From Rhipidocladum racemiflorum (taxonomy: Eukaryota; Streptophyta; Magnoliopsida; Poales; Poaceae), in the NCBI GenBank assembly GCA_036346355.1, contig CM070576.1, positions 52,933,712 to 52,997,711 on the forward strand: a stretch of DNA of 64,000 nt, written 5' to 3'. This document shows positions 1-11,055 of this stretch, in pieces. The position numbers and the translations under genes are program-made. The stretch's first letter is position 1; every line of letters starts with the position of its first letter. Under the pieces are notes generated by a model. That model did no database searches, was not told the DNA's origin, and saw only the letters and a program-made list of their open reading frames with translations.

Positions 1-966
1 TAACAACATAAAGCTCAGTGAGAATGAGGATGCTCTTATTTGGCAATATAGTAGTAATGGTGCTTACTCTGCTAAATCTTTATATGCAATCATCAATTTC
101 AGGGGTGTTATGCTTGTCTTTATTAATTTGTTTGGAGTTTGATTGTTCCGCCTAAGATTCACTTTTTCCTTTGGCTCCTCCACCACAATAAAATTATGAC
201 AAAAGATAATTTGACTAAAAGAGGTATAGACAAAGGAATGGTTTGTAGTTTTTGCGATGAAAACGAAAGTACTACTCATCTGTTTTTTGAATGTGTTGTG
301 GCTAAAAATATTTGGAGTGTGGTTAGTGATTATTTCGTGTTGGACATAGGTTATAATTTTGAATCGAGCTCGGTTTTGGTGAGTAATAAGAAAAATGCTG
401 CTCTAAATTCTATTGGTCTTTGTTGTTTTGTGGTGTGTATGGAAACAAAGAAATAATATGATCTTTCTTTACCAGGATTGGCTAGATGTGAAAACAATTT
501 GGAGAAAGATGCTTACCACGTTAAAGAACTGGAGGCCTCTATACAAAGGAGATGGTAGGTCAAGTGGAGAAATTTTTGCAGTACACTGGAGGCGAAAATC
601 AAAGCACCATTGCCATTAACACTGAGTTCGGAAACAACTAAGTGAAAGAGAAAATTTGGTGGATATGACAATTCGGTGGAAAGAATCCCGGAAGAGCTGG
701 CCTCCTGTCTTCCTTCCTTGACCACAGATGAAAGCAAAGAAGATTTTTTAGTATACATTCGTGTTTTGGAGGTTCTGATAACTAAAGTTTTTGTTGGAGA
801 ATTTTGGTTGATGCTGATTTGCTGTAATAGGCTCTCATCTTGAGTTTTTGGTTTTGAGTATCGTTTGCGTATCATGTAATGATAACTGTGACTCAAAACA
901 GATACATACTGTTTCAGTTTCTTCAATGGAACTGGGATATCAACAGGATTGATATCCTTTTGGTCT
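1..966 (+). mobile_element. LINE (non-LTR) retrotransposon, 3' part
   Basis: The 3' portion of a plant L1-like LINE enters from the left edge of the window. It holds the end of ORF2 followed by a non-coding tail. The tail ends in a motif (AATGGAACTGGGATATC, then TTGGTCTAAAAAAC) that recurs almost unchanged at the end of a short LINE insert at 53717-53876, so the 3' end near 966 is well placed. The 5' end and the left TSD are outside the window. Confidence 0.8.
3..600 (+). pseudogene. LINE ORF2 C-terminal remnant (zf-RVT region)
   Basis: Conceptual translation shows the zinc-binding reverse-transcriptase-associated region typical of plant LINE ORF2 C-termini. Key stretches are VPPKIHFFLWLL, then C-x2-C (CSFC) and H-x4-C (HLFFEC), near 145-310. 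This is followed by a Trp-rich tail (LWCVWKQRNN, WRPLYKG). The reading frame changes at least twice, once before the VPPKIHFF stretch (about 110-139) and once near 415-420, so the ORF is dead. The upstream piece (ALIWQYSSNGAYSAKSLY) is the usual sequence before this domain. No host function is expected. Confidence 0.8.
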
Positions 967-2006
967 AAAAAACACTGCCCCACCGGCCGGGCCGGCTCAT
1001 CGTCGGCAAGAACCAAGAACGCGCGCGGTACGTACGATCCAGCGACTTCATTTATAAACTACTCATATGAGATAGGAATAGCAGGACACCCGGGCTGCGC
1101 GCCCTACCGATGGATGGATCTACCCGGTCTGATTGGACCAGATCAGAGCTGGTCACTCGCATGCAGCCGAGTTACTTGGTTCCATGATGACCATAGGTCC
1201 GTGTATATCATAAATGTTCTCTTCGCATTTGAGTTGAGTATGGTAATACTAGCACAACGACGATCACCTGCAATAGAAAACCGATAGCTTCTGGAATCTG
1301 GGATCCGTCACACTTACGCACATAAACGAGCAGCATTAGCTTAGAAGAAAAGGGAAGTACAAGCGATCAGATCGGTATATTAGCCACGGCCATGCATTGT
1401 AATACTGGCACGAACTAGTGGGAGGATAAAGACGATGGATGTATAGCCTCTGTGCATGCATGAAAAATTGAAAAGCAGTATGGCTTCACGATCCATGCAT
1501 GGTACCATGCAGATGCAGCTATGTTTAGTATGGGGTCTGTTGCATGTGTATCCTGTCGTACCCGTCGTATTGAAAATTTGACTCCTGGTAAAACTGGGCA
1601 TGGAGACGATTTCTTACGAGTCCTCTAGCGCATCCATCCACATGCATGCATGAGCAGTAAAAAAAAACTCCCCAACTGTACTAACTACTAAGTACTAACA
1701 GCATTCTTGTCATCCTCCATGATTTTATTAGCAGCTTATCATTTATACAATGATGGTAAAAATGGGGAGAAAGGTGATATGACCTTCACAATAAGCAACT
1801 GAAGAACATTGTTATTTGGCACCAAAAGTACTCCAGATTGAAAACGCAAGTAGTTTTTAAGCTTATAACAGTGCGGACAAGGTATTGTCTTGCACTGTGA
1901 AATGCTACACTTAATTGAGTAGGTGCGCAGCTAGCCGTGTAGGTGCATGCATGCAAAGACGAATGGAAACTAACTAGCCACAAAGTTTAAATCCACTCTC
2001 GTCGAG
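967..2006. other. Intergenic, nothing recognised
   Basis: This is unique-looking DNA with several GCATGCATG-type alternating stretches (near 1455, 1495 and 1640). Short open frames exist in both strands but none resembles a protein family I know. Confidence 0.5.
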
Positions 2007-2800
2007 AAGCAAAACTACGCCCCGTTCATTTTAGTTTCTATACCGCTTCTGTTTTAAAAAAACAAATTATTTAGCAAACGGTAGGATTATAGACAGTTTC
2101 TCCCAAACTAACAAATGGTATTTCTACATAAAATCAAAAATTGGGAGAAGCTACCGGCAGACCAATTCTCTTGGAGAATCAACGATTCTTCACGAGCCAT
2201 GCGAGGAGGCCTCGAGCCCAAGCTCGTCCAGCCGCCGCCACTCCGCCACCCATCCGGTCATCGACTGCTCCCGAGCTCCTTCGCCTGAACTCCTCCGACC
2301 GCCGTCCTTCACCCGCGGCCCCCCCCCCCCCCCCCGAAGCTCCTTCGCCGCCTGAAGCTCCCTCCACCCGAAGCCCCTCCTTCGTCCGCACCGCCGCCCT
2401 ACTCCTCTATCCAAAGAGGTGCCCGGTCTGCCTGCCGCCCTTCTGTGCCGTGCCCCTCCGCACGCGCCGTTGCCCAAGCCTCCAGCGTCACCGACCTAAT
2501 CCTCCGCCATCGGCCCAATCCTCCTCCGAAGCCGTGCTCCAAGCCATCAATACAATCGAGATTACCGAACGGGCAGCTTCTCCAGCCAATAGATTATTCT
2601 AGCAGCCACTTCTTCATACAGTTGGTTATAATTCAGAATATGTATAATCAGAAACTATCCCGAACTAGGCCTATATGTCGAGCTAACTTTTAAAGTAGTC
2701 TAGACTCTAGAAAAAAATAGCCAACTTCCATGGATATCTAACATTCTAACCAGACATAGAATGCAACAGAACTACTCACAAACTTAATTAGAAACATCGT
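2007..2800. other. Possible DNA-transposon end plus GC-rich low-complexity stretch
   Basis: The sequence at about 2020-2160 (CCCCGTTCATTTTAG onward) looks like the terminal region of a grass DNA transposon, but I found no matching right end. It runs into a C-rich stretch with a poly-C run near 2320. That stretch gives Pro/Ala/Arg-rich translations in several frames, which is expected from base composition and not evidence of a gene. Confidence 0.3.
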
Positions 2801-3054
2801 TTATTATCTTCATCTGAAGATATATATGCACCGTTCCGAGATGCAACCAAAAGTTGTATTTATAATATGCAGTCTAGAATACAGGTCATATAATGTGCAT
2901 ATACGATGTACGTAAAACCCAACCCCCCGACGATAAGAGATTTGCAATATATACATTTGAATTAAGAAGTAGAAAAAAATTGTTTGACCTACTTGGCAAT
3001 GAAAAGCGCATGTACCCCTTTCAATCACAAATACATGATACGAACTACAAAACA

Positions 3055-3215
3055 CAATTTTAACCATCAGCCTTTATTATAATATATCTATAAAACCTAA
3101 AAGATATAATATTACAAAAGTATTTTAGAAACCAATGTACTTATATCAATTTCGTATGGCTAATCTAAATATTCATAAAAGGTATTATTTGTCAAAAATT
3201 AAAATAGTTCGACTA
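3055..3215. mobile_element. Terminal-less Stowaway (mariner) MITE remnant
   Basis: The interior (TTTATTATAATATAT, ATAAAACC, AATATTACAAAAGTA and a downstream AAATATTCATAAAA) closely follows the interior of the complete Stowaway-type element at 11928-12187. The CTCCCTCC-type terminal repeats are not visible here, so this is an eroded copy. Confidence 0.45.
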
Positions 3216-4238
3216 CACATGTTCAAGCAGGGCATATATTTCTAACTTGAGGGAGAGAGTGTGTGTGTATATGAACACGGGACATTTGTTTCTATATGCT
3301 TTCATTCCACCCATGTATATATGTGTGAACTAGTACTGTATATAAACCATGCATATTTTCTCCATAGACCGTAAACATGAGACCTACATAAACTTTTTTC
3401 CGAATTGGCTGAATTTAATCTTTACTTTGGGAGTTGTTGCAATCCTACTCACAAAGGAGAGATGATTGCATTGGAAAAGAAAGAGGTAGCATGTGAAGCT
3501 AGATGGACTAGCTTTAGCTTGATATCTCAGAGATGCACTGCCCAAGAGATTTTAGGCAGCCAAAGGATCTTGTTTGGCAGGGTCTTGCTCTTGCTCGTGA
3601 ATTGTTGGGCTTTAATGTGTGTGTAGAGTACTATAGACATGCATGCAATGAATCTTCTTCTTTTTTTTCCCTGACAGACGAGGGAGCTATGTGTGCTAGT
3701 TAATGGAGATATTTCATGTCCTTCATCTATTATATGCAACCGAATCTAAAATAAGTAACAGTTGGGATGCTGTGGATGTCACGGATCAAGAAGCAAGCAG
3801 CACATCGAAAGTGTCAATCAAATCGAACTCCGAAGTTCCTTAAGGTAAGCTCAAGAAAGAAATCCAAAAACTAATGAAGCATACATATATCAAAGGGATC
3901 TCCAAAGATTGAAACAAAATTATCAAGATAAACTTATGCTGTTTGCATACAGATCTTAAGGGACGAGAATATAAAGGAATAACATAACATGACATGACAT
4001 ACTCTAGTACAAGTAGCAGCAGCTATCTTCTTGTGTTGCATAAGTAGACCCTAGAAAAGAAGACGGATTTCGATTCGGACCAAGTCGCTTGATTCCCCGT
4101 ATCCATGGCAGCGTACAAAGAAGCAGCAAAGTACAGGAAGAATAAAAGGAGGAGGAGGAGGAGGAGGCTAGGAGGAGAGGTGCGGCGATTTGATGATGGC
4201 TTCTTGACTCACACGAGTACTAACCAAATCATCATCAC
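3216..4238. other. Intergenic, nothing recognised
   Basis: AT-rich DNA with no convincing coding frame or transposon terminus. Short frames such as 3405-3626 have no recognisable domain. Confidence 0.5.
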
Positions 4239-4248
4239 CATGTATCAT

Positions 4249-4267
4249 CTCTCTCTCTCTCTCCTCT

Positions 4268-4312
<45 letters not shown>
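4249..4312. repeat. (CT)n microsatellite
   Basis: A long CT dinucleotide tract, interrupted around 4262-4272 and otherwise pure to 4312. Such tracts are common in grass 5' UTRs and promoters. No downstream gene could be modelled here, although a short GC-richer block (4315-4560) follows. Confidence 0.95.
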
Positions 4313-4315
<3 letters not shown>

Positions 4316-5069
4316 CGCCCCCTCCTGGTACACCACGCACAGACCCCTCTCCCCCCTTCCTCTCCTCATGAACTATGGCTCCTCCGGCCTATTCTTTTTG
4401 GAAGTAGGTGCTGGAGGTGGGAGGTGATGGTGTTGGTAGTGATGATGGCCAAGGGCCCATGGAGCTCGAGGCAGCATGATTGCTTCTTGGAAGTAGGGGG
4501 AGGCGAGCCTCCTTGCATCACATGGTATGGCATGATGAAGGCCATCACACAAGCCACACACAGCCTTTGTTGATTTCTTGGACTCTTGAACGTCTTTCTA
4601 AGGGTCTCCCATCCTCTCTCTCTCTCTCTCTCTCTCTCGCTCGCTCGCTCGTGATGGCGACGGTAGTGGATGGATTATGATGGAGTTTGGCCAATCAACA
4701 AGGCTTAGGGCATTTTAAGGCCTGCCTTTGGCCTTCCCTTGGGGCCAGTAAAAAAAAACAAAACAAAAAGGTGATAAGCTGTAGTACTACAGCTCTACAA
4801 GCACCGGTACTTAGCACACAAAATATATCTTGGGTCACTGTATTATATTTTGTATGTTAAATTCTGAAATATGTTAGCACTGTTGTTTGTTTAGAGTAGT
4901 TATAAAATCCGTTACACAAGGGCTCGTATAACGGGGTGGTTTAAGCTGTCTACATATTTTACCACGAAATTTTTTTGCTGATATAAAAAAGACATAGTAT
5001 AATTGTCTCTTCATGAAGAGAAGACCGTACATACAGCATAAAACACCATTGTAATTGCCTTTGGATGAT
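4313..5069. other. GC-richer block, possible unidentified transcript start; no gene supported
   Basis: The block at about 4315-4600 is flanked by two CT microsatellites (the second at 4613-4651, ending in CTCG repeats). It contains the direct repeat TTCTTGGAAGTAGG (near 4397 and 4484; the first copy reads TTTTTGGAAGTAGG). Open frames of about 60 codons exist on the minus strand but match nothing I recognise. It could be a 5' exon, a non-coding RNA or nothing. Confidence 0.35.
4613..4651. repeat. (CT)n / (CTCG)n microsatellite
   Basis: A pure CT run passes into CTCG tetranucleotide repeats. Confidence 0.9.
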
Positions 5070-5077
5070 ATTGCGGG

Positions 5078-5539
5078 CAAAGATTCAAATTTCGTCTTCG
5101 CACGCTATCTCGGAGGTGCCCGAAATCCAAAATATCGGCGAGATCTAGGAATTTCAAAAAAAAAATCCAGATGAAATTCAAAAACCAAATTTGAAATCTA
5201 GCCCCCTTTTCAACTGAGAAATCCGAGATTTCGACCGAAACCATCGAGATTTCGTTCAAATCCAAATGATCAAAAAATGGTCCAAAATATTTCAAAAAAA
5301 TTTGAAATTTTTTTGTCGATAGTCTTGACCCCAATTCCAATCAAATCCGCCTAACAAAAATCGAAATTAGGTAAAAAAAAGTTCGAGATTTCGATCGAAA
5401 TCATTGAGATCTCGCCGAAATTTGGACAGTCACTGTAGCAATTTGGATTTTTTTTAAAAAAATTTTTACCCGACTGAGATTTAGGATCTCGAGGGAGGGG
5501 GGGCGAGATTTCGAACTTTCGCCGAAATTTGGATCCTTG
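5078..5539. mobile_element. Non-autonomous hAT element (CAAGGTT family)
   Basis: Terminal repeats are CAAAGATTCAAATTTCG on the left and, read in reverse complement, CAAGGATCCAAATTTCG on the right. They are flanked by 8-bp direct repeats ATTGCGGG (5070-5077) and ATTGAGGG (5540-5547), 7 of 8 matching. An 8-bp TSD and CA-starting ends fit the hAT superfamily. The interior is built from repeated CGAGATTTCG / CGAAATCTCG words and has no transposase. Related copies are at 8569-9034 and about 7826-8340. Confidence 0.8.
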
Positions 5540-5547
5540 ATTGAGGG

Positions 5548-5960
5548 ATATACAGCTCTTATAAGAAAACTAAGGACACGTCATGTTTAGTAAGTAATTA
5601 AATAAATAGTATAAAATTATTCAAGGTGGAGATCAAGTAATTAAAAAGCTAAAAGTGGACAAACCAAGTTAATTTACTTTTGGATTGTTTGTGTGAAACC
5701 ATTTTATGAGTGGCGCAGTTCAGAAGTTTAACTTATTTTATCAATGGCGCAGGTCAGAAGTTTAACCTTGAAGTAACAACTTCCAACATTACACGCATAA
5801 AAACATTATGATAGTGTTATTTTTATTTTTTTGCCGAAACTATTGTTAATATTGGTCAAGTCTCCGTCGTTAAAAAAGGCCACATAAATTTGTGATATTA
5901 ATTTAATTCGGAGTAAGAGTACTTTTTTCATGATTATGGTAGCTTTAAATCGCTAAATAT
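5548..5960. other. AT-rich intergenic DNA
   Basis: Contains a short direct repeat (GGCGCAG(T/G)TCAGAAGTTTAAC near 5712 and 5746) but nothing else recognisable. Confidence 0.5.
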
Positions 5961-6652
5961 CTACTCTATTACATGGGGAAGATTTGGAGCCCTCTCAAGG
6001 TATCCACCTCACTCCATGCCATTTTGCAAAAAGGTTTCTTCCTTTTCTCTAAATTACGGATAGGTCCTTGTAAATTATAAAGAGGTCATTTGTGATTTTT
6101 TTGTGAGTATAAGAAAAATGTTTGCAAATTGCGTTTAGGTTCTTGGTTCGTTACTTTACGGAACCCCCCCCCCCCCGGCGCTAAATACGAATATCGAATG
6201 AGCACTTTTCTAATTTTTCATAATAGCGATTTTTTGTGAGTATAAGAAAAATGTTTGCAAATTGTGTTTAGGCTCCTAGTTCGTTACTTTACGGAAAACC
6301 CTCCCCTCCGCTAAATACGAATCTCGAACGAGTTCTTTTCTAATTTTTCATAATAGCGATTAGGTCCAAAAATATAACAAACAAGTCATCAGCCTTTACG
6401 TCCAGGTCATTTCTCCGTTTTTTCCGAAAGAAATGCAAGTCAATAGAAATATGTGTGCAGCTTTATCTCTAGATTTTTTTTTTTTTTTTTTGCAACTCGA
6501 TCTATAGCATCTTTCGGAAAATGTATTATTCACCGGTGAACATATAGAATGTTAAAATCGTTCCGAAAAAAAATATGATTAGTTCCTCTTGCAGTTTTTT
6601 TAAGAAAAATAGAATAAATTTTACACGGTGCGATGTGCGCCATACATTCTAG
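5961..6652. mobile_element. Degenerate Helitron-like fragment
   Basis: Its interior matches, block by block, the better-preserved element at 30010-31096 (TTACGGATAGGT, GCGTTTAGGT, AAATACGAAT, CTAATTTTTCA, TTAGGTCCAAAAATATAACAAA). The right end shows a GC hairpin-like stretch followed by CTAG at 6649-6652, the expected Helitron 3' terminus. The left end is not resolved. It carries an internal duplication at 6098-6361 and poly-C and poly-T runs. Confidence 0.5.
6098..6361. repeat. Tandem duplication (~130 bp x 2) inside Helitron-like fragment
   Basis: The block from TTTTTGTGAGTATAAG through CATAATAGCGATT occurs twice in direct order, with a poly-C tract in the first copy replaced by a shorter C/T mix in the second. 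Confidence 0.8.
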
Positions 6653-7352
6653 CTAGTTATACAGGATTACAAATGACGTAGTTGAAGCCATAAGACCAAA
6701 AGTAAAATGAACCATTTTTAAAAGTATAAATGCAAAAAAAGAAAAAAAAAACTAAGGTAAAGTAACATCTGCTTTCTACACGGGTGTGTAAATGACAGAG
6801 AAAGAAGGGGTCGGTGGGGTCTGTGGTATTGGTTGGACTTGGTGGTTCTCAAAGGTTTTCTCTACCATGAGTTCTGTGGTGCAATATGTATTTTTTATAG
6901 TACATATTCTCTTTTTAGAATGGTGAACTATCTTAGTTGTGGATACTCCCTCTGTCAGTGTTTATAGATTTTTTTTAATAATAATACACTTGTAAAAATA
7001 ATAAATACTACATTTTAAAAGTATTATTTTTCTAGATAATTCTGATGAACCCAAGATACGGTCAATAAAAATACCAAAACAGTAATGAGAATCGGTACAC
7101 AGTTTCACAAATGCTCCTGTACCTTTCGAGAGGGGTTTAAAGTTGTTTTTCGATTACAAGAAAGACGTCTAGTATATATATCCACACGTAAGTGTCCTCT
7201 AGCACATACCTAGACAGGCATGGATAAATCGGCGACCTCAAGGCTGGAGGGTGGCTCCCAACGATTTTTTTGAAATGGTAAAATAACAGTCACTTTTTTT
7301 TTTCCATGCATGCATCCTGCACCCTGCAGCTCATTAATGTACAGAAAAACCA
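6653..7352. other. AT-rich intergenic DNA with one Stowaway-like end
   Basis: TACTCCCTCTGTCAGTG at 6945 resembles a Stowaway left terminus and is followed by AT-rich sequence. No matching right end is evident. No gene seen. Confidence 0.4.
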
Positions 7353-7360
7353 GCCTCGAC

Positions 7361-7771
7361 CAGGGTTCACCTTTTCGTCGAAATTCGTCGAAAATCGACC
7401 GTACCGCTAGGGTTCGACATCAAAAACCGGTCGATAAACTGGTCCGATTAAAAAAAAATTCAAAAATTCAAAAAAATTTGCGTGTCAAAAACCGGTCGAA
7501 AATCGGTGGAAATCGGTCGATTTTCGTCAAAAATCGTCGAAAATCGCTACCAAAAGTCGACCGCACAAAAAGTTCAACATGGTTGTCGAATTTCCATCGA
7601 TAAATCATCAAATTTCCATCGAAATCGTCGAATTTCGACGATTTTTGAATTTTTTTTCAAAAAAATCTGGTTTTTAAATTTATGCGATTTTTACGATTTT
7701 CGGCTCGATTTTTGCGATTATCAAATTTCACTGTTCATTCGAAAATCGGCAAAACGAAATGGTGAACCCTG
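7361..7771. mobile_element. Non-autonomous hAT element (CAGGGTTCACC family)
   Basis: Perfect 11-bp terminal inverted repeats CAGGGTTCACC are flanked by identical 8-bp TSDs GCCTCGAC (7353-7360 and 7772-7779). The interior is a mosaic of CGAAAATCG and ACCGGTCG words with no coding capacity. Copies of the same family lie at 33250-33672 and, degraded, at 49647-49973. The perfect TSD and ends suggest a fairly recent insertion. Confidence 0.92.
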
Positions 7772-7825
7772 GCCTCGACAAATGCAGGCCTACGAAGAAC
7801 AGGAAGAGACATAGACGCTCCAGGC

Positions 7826-8340
7826 TAAGGTTTTAAATTTCGGTTTTAGACTATCTCCAGTAACTTCTCTTTCCCTTTTAAATTTCTTCGTGAACAGATC
7901 CTAAGTGCTTCAGCGGATTCCCTTCATGATTCCCTTTGGAAGGGATTCAAACAGTGAATCTCTTTATAAAGGGATTCTCACTCCAATCCTTACACAAATT
8001 CCCTTGAGGGGATGCTGCTGAAGATAGTAGGAAATAAAGGGAATGAATATGGGGAAATTGCTGGAGATAGTTTTAGATTGTATTTCGAAGATGATTGAAA
8101 TCCGAAATTTTGGAAAAATATCAAAATTCCGGACGAAATCCAAAAAGCAAATTTCAAATCCGGCTTTTTTGACCAGGATTTTTGAGATCTCGGCAAAAAA
8201 ATGCAGAGATTTCGACGAGAAACACCGAAATCTCGGCCTAAAAATTAAAATCCGATCAAAACACTTCATGTTCACATCACAAACGATTTTACACGAAAAT
8301 TTTTATTTTTTTTATTTCACCAGAATTTGAAATCTCGTCT
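7826..8340. mobile_element. Degraded hAT element (CAAGGTT family) split by a MITE
   Basis: The left end TAAGGTTTTAAATTTCGG and the CGAAATCTCGG-type interior (8072-8335) belong to the same family as 5078-5539. The copy is interrupted by the MITE at 7850-8071. The right terminus is eroded, so the end is approximate. Confidence 0.5.
7850..8071. mobile_element. Small MITE nested in hAT remnant
   Basis: Inverted ends ACTATCTCCAG (7850-7860 and reverse complement to 8071) are bordered by a direct TTTAG (7845-7849, 8072-8076). Removing the 222-bp insert joins the two halves of the surrounding CGAAATCTCGG-rich element. The superfamily is not certain. Confidence 0.7.
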
Positions 8341-8568
8341 GGGTACTCATCATGGTTGGCTGGATGGACTTAAGAAAGGAACCGTCGCCGTGCATACTTT
8401 GAACGCAACAATTAACACACACTGTATGTCTGTATGCAATCATGGATAGATCAAGGTAAGTAATATGCTGGTTAATAGTGAGCCAGCCCTTCAAACCGGT
8501 AATGTTCCTGTCCAAAATTTATGAAAAGGAAAGGCGGTGTTAGACCAAGCAAGGTTACACATCACAGG

Positions 8569-9034
8569 CAAGGTTCAAAATCTCGCCGAAATTTAGGATC
8601 TCGGGCCCCCCGAGTTTCATAATCCCGGCGAAATTAAAAAACCCTTAAAAAATTTAAAGTACTACAGTAACCTATAGCCTCGCCGAAATCTCGGTAAAAT
8701 TGACCGAAATCTCGGCAAAATTGACTGAGATTTGAATAAAAGTTAACCGGATTTGACCGAGTTTGACCGGATTTTGACCGGATTGGATTCTTCGCGTCGT
8801 TTCCCATCTAGGACAGTCGGTAGATCATAATTCCCGCGAAATTGAAAAAACCCTAAAAAATTCAAAGTGTGACGGTGCGTAAAATCTCGCCGAAATCTTG
8901 TTTCAAAAATTACCGGATTCAAATTTTGCTTTTTGATTTTCGTTCGGATTTTGTCCGAAATATCGAGATTTCTCCGAAATTTCGTACTTCGGAGGGAGCC
9001 GAGATGAAATCCGAAAACGAATATTCAAACCTTG
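8569..9034. mobile_element. Non-autonomous hAT element (CAAGGTT family)
   Basis: The left end CAAGGTTCAAAAT and right end (reverse complement) CAAGGTTTGAATATTC are flanked by identical 8-bp TSDs ATCACAGG (8561-8568, 9035-9042). The interior has many CCGAAATCTCGG words and no ORF of interest. Confidence 0.92.
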
Positions 9035-9042
9035 ATCACAGG

Positions 9043-10025
9043 TGACATGGCCTGCCCCATTTTCTTCGCCGGTAGCTTTTCTTGCAGACCAGGGCGCTGG
9101 CCGTCCTGTCTGTGGTACATGGATGCACCTAGAGCCTTTTGGTGACGGGAATCGTAGACAAGAATGGTTTCAGCTGTTGAGCATTGATGAGATCTTCCCT
9201 GGCGATGCCAAAAAAAGCCTGTCAAGCTCGTCTGGTAGGTAAGGGCATCGCCGATGCACGAACAAGGGTGGGTACTAAGAATGAGAGGGCATCTCGGGGT
9301 CGCACTCGCATCGCACCTACGTATCACATCACTCGGCTCGAGCGAAAATCGTAAGGAATTTTGGTCTCTCTTCACGCTTTTTTGTTTCTTCTAATTCATG
9401 GTCCTCTCTCGGAGAAAATTATAAATGTGATCTTTTTTATCGCGAAAATACCGGTAAACAGCATGTTTTACCTACCGCGCTCTTCTACCACAACAGATGA
9501 GCTACCGTTGTACATGAGCTTAGTAGGACGGGGTCTTATGATACTCGAGCTTGGTAGAAAGGTGTGGCCTACCACCTACAGAGCTTGTCGGAAAGCTGTC
9601 GTGACTCGTGATAGATGGAGCCGCTGTGATACTAGCAACCTGTAGAGGTGAGGTATTGCAGATAGTGATACGTGTCGTTTGCTACTGCTTTCGCAATCGA
9701 TAAGGGGATATAGTTACAATTCATTCGAGAAAGGGCCAAAGATGAAAAACAAAGGTCAAGAAGGGCCAAATACACCAAGGCTTCAATTGTAAGGACCAAG
9801 CGTCCTACTTGTGACTTGGCCTCAAGAAATAAAAAAAATCACAACACACAATTGCGCGCACAGTGGTTGTTGTTGCTGCCAACAAATCCGGCCACCGAGG
9901 GGTTGAGGAGGAGCGCCACCGCTGGGGGAGAAGGGCCACCGCTAGATCTACACCTTCGAGGGGTTGTTGAGAGGCCACGGGAGGTGTGTCACCGTTGGAT
10001 CTAATCGCCAATGGATTCGGCCGTC
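9043..10025. other. Intergenic, no supported gene
   Basis: Open frames on both strands (9025-9375, 9361-9645) show no domain I recognise. The part after about 9840 is GC-richer and looks continuous with the sequence after 11760, as expected if the LTR between them was inserted into it. Confidence 0.4.
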
Positions 10026-10409
10026 AGGAGTAAAGCATTTAGCCCCCCCTAATTTCTTTAGGTTTCGGTAATGACAATCGTGTTAAAAGATTAACAATTT
10101 CTCTTGAGTTTGTGAGAACATGTTGGTTTCTAATGCAGCATAACTCTTGAGAACTAAAGGGGTCAAGAAAAGGAAGACTAAGAGCTTAAAGTCAAAGTAT
10201 AATTGTATTTATAATCTTTTTATGTATTTTACCGATCTCGGAGTTAGAAAAAAAAGATCAGCTTGCTAGAATAGATGACGTAGTATTTAGGGGGAGTGAA
10301 GCCTAGTAATTTGAATTGATCAAGGTTAATTGGATCAAAAAATATTTAAAATCATTCCTAGTTGCATTTGGAATTGGCTTTGAAATTTGTTTTGCATTCT
10401 CAATAATTC

Positions 10410-11000
10410 AGGCAGTACCGCAATACAAAACGCGGTACTATCATAGGTGCGATAATGCCAAAATTTACTTGGCGGTAGTTAAAATCCAGGGAAGGACTTT
10501 TTGTGTTCAATCTTTTCTCTCTGGATCGGCAGTACCGCAGAGCAAAACGTGGTACTACCGCATGGCAGTAGTACCGAGCATTTGAGTGGTAGTTTTTTTA
10601 ACAGAAGCACTTCTTTTAAGAATTTTCTGTAGCCGGAGCTACCGCAGTATAAAAGGTGGTACTACCGGAGGTCGGTAGTACCGAAAAATCGAGCAGTAGC
10701 TATTTTACATAAATGGGTGTCTTTGGGCGGTTCTCTGTATTTTGAACTCCGGTACTACCGTAGTGTAACAGTCAGTATTACCTGGGTTCGGTGGTACCAC
10801 AAATTATATACTGGTAGTTAAATTACCGAGAGGACTCGTTTTTGAGCTGATCTTGCTTCAAAAGTCAATCCTACCGCAATTTGTGTGTCGGTTGTACCAA
10901 ATTTTCTGTAATAGCTTTTACCTAAAACATTTAATGCTCTAATCCGACCGTTGGGCATGGAGCGGTACTACCGGGCTTTGCACATCGGCAGTACCGCAAA
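10410..11000. repeat. Dispersed inverted motif array GGTAGTACCG in LTR
   Basis: At least ten copies of a palindromic word in variants GGCAGTACCG, GGTACTACCG and GGTAGTACCG occur about every 20-60 bp in alternating orientation, upstream of the LTR TATA box. Confidence 0.8.
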
Positions 11001-11047
11001 TGCTGAATTTTTAGGATCCCCCAATGATTGGATTTGTTAATGGGAGC

Positions 11048-11055
11048 TATAAATA
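11048..11055 (+). promoter_or_regulatory. LTR TATA box
   Basis: TATAAATA followed by CCCTCAC, a typical retrotransposon U3 promoter element in the solo LTR. Confidence 0.65.

Noticed and set aside
2141..2602. 153-codon Pro/Arg-rich frame
   Set aside because: Composition artefact of a C-rich stretch with poly-C; no domain, and frames in other phases look the same.
4070..4100. TCGGACCAAGTCGCTTGATT-type sequence resembling miR166
   Set aside because: It matches only in blocks with a 3-nt insertion, and no star-strand partner that would form a hairpin is visible nearby.
4366..4561. Minus-strand frames starting MACVMAF / MCGLCDG
   Set aside because: No recognisable domain, overlap each other, and no splice partners or conserved context; only noted as a possible unidentified transcript region.
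10410..11000. Regularly spaced palindromic words that could suggest a CRISPR-like array
   Set aside because: Plant nuclear LTR context, variable spacing and alternating orientation; not a CRISPR.
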